DNA of 6,811 nt, taken from the NCBI GenBank assembly GCA_001701075.1, contig DAAK01000143.1, forward strand, positions 1 through 6,811, written 5' to 3'. Below are positions 5,317 through 6,811 of the stretch, one piece after another. The DNA comes from Bacteroidales bacterium GP3. GTDB lineage: Bacteria; Bacteroidota; Bacteroidia; Bacteroidales; Muribaculaceae. Position 1 is the stretch's first letter; every line of letters starts with the position of its first letter. A program made the translations under genes and the position numbers. The notes under the pieces are model-generated. The model saw only the letters and a list, made by a program, of their open reading frames with translations, ran no database searches and was not told the origin of the DNA.

Positions 5317-6811
5317 ACTGTGCCCAGAACACTGGGGCTCCATCCCCCTTATATTCCGGTGTGTTGCCGTTGCGGTTTGCCGATGACTCAGGATATGGCC
5401 AGCGCTGAAGCACCTTGTTGCTGCCAAGTGTGCCGTTCACCTGGATCGGTGTGTAGAGTGTACCCGGCTCAAGAAGTCCCGGCTGATAGTCGTCGGTCAA
5501 TACATTATATAGTTGTGCGCCGGTCACATTGCCGAAGGCCGGATATTTCAGACGACGTAGCTCACACCATGCCTCGAAGTTGTTGGTGCCGGAAAGTGCT
5601 ACCCATTTCTGGATACCGATGCACTTTGCCCAGTTCGCTGCGTCCCATGGATATGCGTTGAGCACTGTCTCTGCTCCTCCTACGCCTGCTGAAGCAAACG
5701 ATGCCTCGATGGCTGCGGTGTAGTGCTGCTCTGCTGCGCTTGCTGAGCCAAAGCGTGCCTCATACTCTGCAAGGAAGAACTCGATCTCTGAGCGGGTGAT
5801 GAAATATACAGGGCTATTGTATGCCATGTTCGGACGGCACCAGTAGCCTGCCTTGTAAGATGCTGTGGTCGAGAAGTTGGTGCCCGATACGCCACCGGTG
5901 TATTCACCCTTGTCTGTGTTGGGGTTGAAGAAAGCCTTTAGGCGGGCGTCGTCGCCAGCGTTCATAGTGCTGAGAAGCGCAAGGTTGAGGATCACATTCT
6001 GCTGGGTTGAGCCAAAGTAAGTGGCAAACTCTTCCTGATAGTAAGGGTTGGCCTGGCCGCTCTCGTTTTTCCAGCAGTTTGTCCATGCCACGTCCCCTTC
6101 AGGGAAGTTACCCTCAGCCACGAGAGCTGAAAGCTGGCTCTTCACGTCTACTGCGTTGCTCTCTCTCATCAGGATGCGGAGCTTAAGTGCATTTGCCACC
6201 TTCACCCATTCTGAAGCTCTTGCTCCGGGAAGGAGGAAGTTGGTGCAGACGCTTTCCATTCCGCCCACTTTCGACATAGCCTCGTCGAGCTCTGCGATGA
6301 TGCCGGCATAGACGTCCTTGCCGTCGTCATATTTCGGGGTGATGTTGTTGATGTCGAGTGCCTCGCTGTAAGGGATCTCGCCGTAGCAGTCGATGAATGT
6401 CTGGTATGTGGCTGCTCTCAGCACTGTGGCTGCAAGCACTGTGCCCCAGCTTTCTTCTGCCTCTGCCATGGCTATCACTGTAGAGAGGTTCTGCAGCGTG
6501 CGGGTGGAAAGGTTGCTGAAGGTGGAGCTTGAACGTACGGCACTCTGCATAAACTGGCTGTAGTCCATATAGTTTGAGGTGCCGAAAAATTGTGAGTAAT
6601 GCTGTGCGAAGTAGCCGCCGGTGATGCGGAGGTAATCGCTGTAGCTATTGGCAAACGCCATCTCGGCTCCCGGGAAAATCAGGTCCGCATTCAGGTTGCT
6701 CGCAGCCGGTGAGTTCGGACTCTCGTTGATGTCCAGATAGCTGTCGCAGGCTGTAAGCGTCCAACCACAGGTTGACTGACATTTTGTAACTTCGCGCTGT
6801 AAACACCAAAA
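5315..6811 (-). CDS. SusD/RagB-family outer-membrane lipoprotein (SusD-like_2 type), 5' end missing or broken
   Basis: The frame is open from the right edge (6811) to TAG at 5315-5317, 498 codons. The protein proper begins at the lipobox L-T-A-C, with Cys encoded at 6746-6748, followed by DSYLDINESPNSPAASNLNA; from this Cys the mature chain is 477 aa, a normal SusD length. Taking the first in-frame ATG (6659-6661) would wrongly remove these 29 residues. Counted from Cys1, recognisable parts are DCYGEIPYSEAL (120-131), a helical TPR-like segment RSEIEFFLAEYEARFG (319-334), NFEAWCELRRLKYP (390-403) and QRWPYPESSANRNGNTPE (448-465), the last typical of SusD-like_2 proteins. It should sit on the cell surface and bind substrate for a SusC partner, probably encoded to the right. 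Before LTAC the frame reads TKCQSTCGW, with no start codon and no hydrophobic core, so the signal peptide is absent. A heptad array starts at its stop codon. Confidence 0.9.
   Translation of the reverse strand, partial: FWCLQREVTKCQSTCGWTLTACDSYLDINESPNSPAASNLNADLIFPGAEMAFANSYSDYLRITGGYFAQHYSQFFGTSNYMDYSQFMQSAVRSSSTFSNLSTRTLQNLSTVIAMAEAEESWGTVLAATVLRAATYQTFIDCYGEIPYSEALDINNITPKYDDGKDVYAGIIAELDEAMSKVGGMESVCTNFLLPGARASEWVKVANALKLRILMRESNAVDVKSQLSALVAEGNFPEGDVAWTNCWKNESGQANPYYQEEFATYFGSTQQNVILNLALLSTMNAGDDARLKAFFNPNTDKGEYTGGVSGTNFSTTASYKAGYWCRPNMAYNSPVYFITRSEIEFFLAEYEARFGSASAAEQHYTAAIEASFASAGVGGAETVLNAYPWDAANWAKCIGIQKWVALSGTNNFEAWCELRRLKYPAFGNVTGAQLYNVLTDDYQPGLLEPGTLYTPIQVNGTLGSNKVLQRWPYPESSANRNGNTPEYKGDGAPVFWAQ
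6759..6776. repeat. Short imperfect inverted repeat at the apparent break in the SusD-like gene
   Basis: On the plus strand GTCCAACC (6759-6766) faces GGTTGAC (6770-6776) across ACA. The inner CAACC/GGTTG arms are perfect and the outer part needs one bulged base. It lies exactly where the reading frame stops resembling a SusD protein, just before the lipobox. It could be a recombination or junction scar, or chance; the arms are short. Confidence 0.25.
6787..6794 (+). promoter_or_regulatory. Promoter-like -7 box facing out of the window
   Basis: TAACTTCG on the plus strand matches seven of eight positions of TAnnTTTG and sits in the context TTTTGTAACTTCGCGC, which resembles Bacteroidota promoters. 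TTGAC occurs at 6772-6776, but the spacing of 10 to 12 bases is shorter than the usual 19 or so. If real, it would drive a plus-strand gene beyond the right edge, opposite to every gene in the window. It is worth noting only because the same bases fail to encode the expected signal peptide on the other strand. Confidence 0.22.

Noticed and set aside
5230..5427. Small minus-strand protein with repeated FQISD units
   Set aside because: The repeated residues come from heptad DNA repeats read through the gap, and its upper half is an off-frame reading of the SusD-like gene; no start signal is present.
5320..5661. Plus-strand open frame of 113 codons
   Set aside because: It is fully antisense to conserved SusD-like coding sequence, Cys- and Pro-rich without domain character, and explained as a shadow of the real gene.
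6746..6782. Frameshifted start of the SusD-like gene at ATG 6780-6782 (MSVNLW leading by one base shift into TLTAC)
   Set aside because: Even with a frameshift the segment before the lipobox would be only about ten residues without a positive n-region, too short for a lipoprotein signal peptide.

Overview
The window looks like part of a chromosome of a gut-type Bacteroidota, probably order Bacteroidales. I lean towards a Muribaculaceae- or Bacteroides-like host, but the sequence alone does not fix the genus. The reasons are SusC/SusD-type nutrient-uptake proteins, lipoproteins with Bacteroidota-style lipoboxes, A-rich leaders without Shine-Dalgarno motifs, and partial matches to the Bacteroidota promoter consensus. 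All real genes lie on the minus strand, so transcription runs from high to low coordinates. No tRNA, rRNA, CRISPR array, transposase, CAZyme or regulator gene was seen.

In the order of transcription, the window opens at its right edge with a SusD-like lipoprotein of the SusD-like_2 type (5315-6811). It is open at its 5' end and lacks a recognisable start codon or signal peptide. A 138-base gap filled with 7-bp repeats follows, then a 233-aa lipoprotein with an Ig-like domain (DUF5012/DUF5011 type, 4475-5176). A second heptad array leads into a 169-aa lipoprotein of the lipid-binding putative-hydrolase family (Lipid_bd, 3874-4383), which is closed by a strong hairpin (3819-3849). These three genes look like the tail of one SusC/D-type operon whose SusC would lie to the right, outside the window.

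The 475-base region 3399-3873 separates this operon from a second one. It holds the hairpin, a third heptad array, two candidate promoters and a possible 5'-UTR stem-loop. Next comes a complete 1062-aa SusC/RagA TonB-dependent outer-membrane transporter (210-3398). It is followed 18 bases later by the first 63 codons of its partner SusD-like lipoprotein (1-191).

Together the genes describe two adjacent uptake systems. SusD-like lipoproteins capture a glycan, peptide or other oligomer on the cell surface and close over the SusC barrel, which imports it using TonB energy. The two small lipoproteins are probably surface accessories. The substrate cannot be read from the window.

The most unusual signal is a family of 7-bp tandem repeats. 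Three arrays in one orientation occupy three consecutive intergenic gaps, two of them starting at the upstream gene's stop codon. The second is the apparent break in the 5' end of the SusD-like gene at the right edge.
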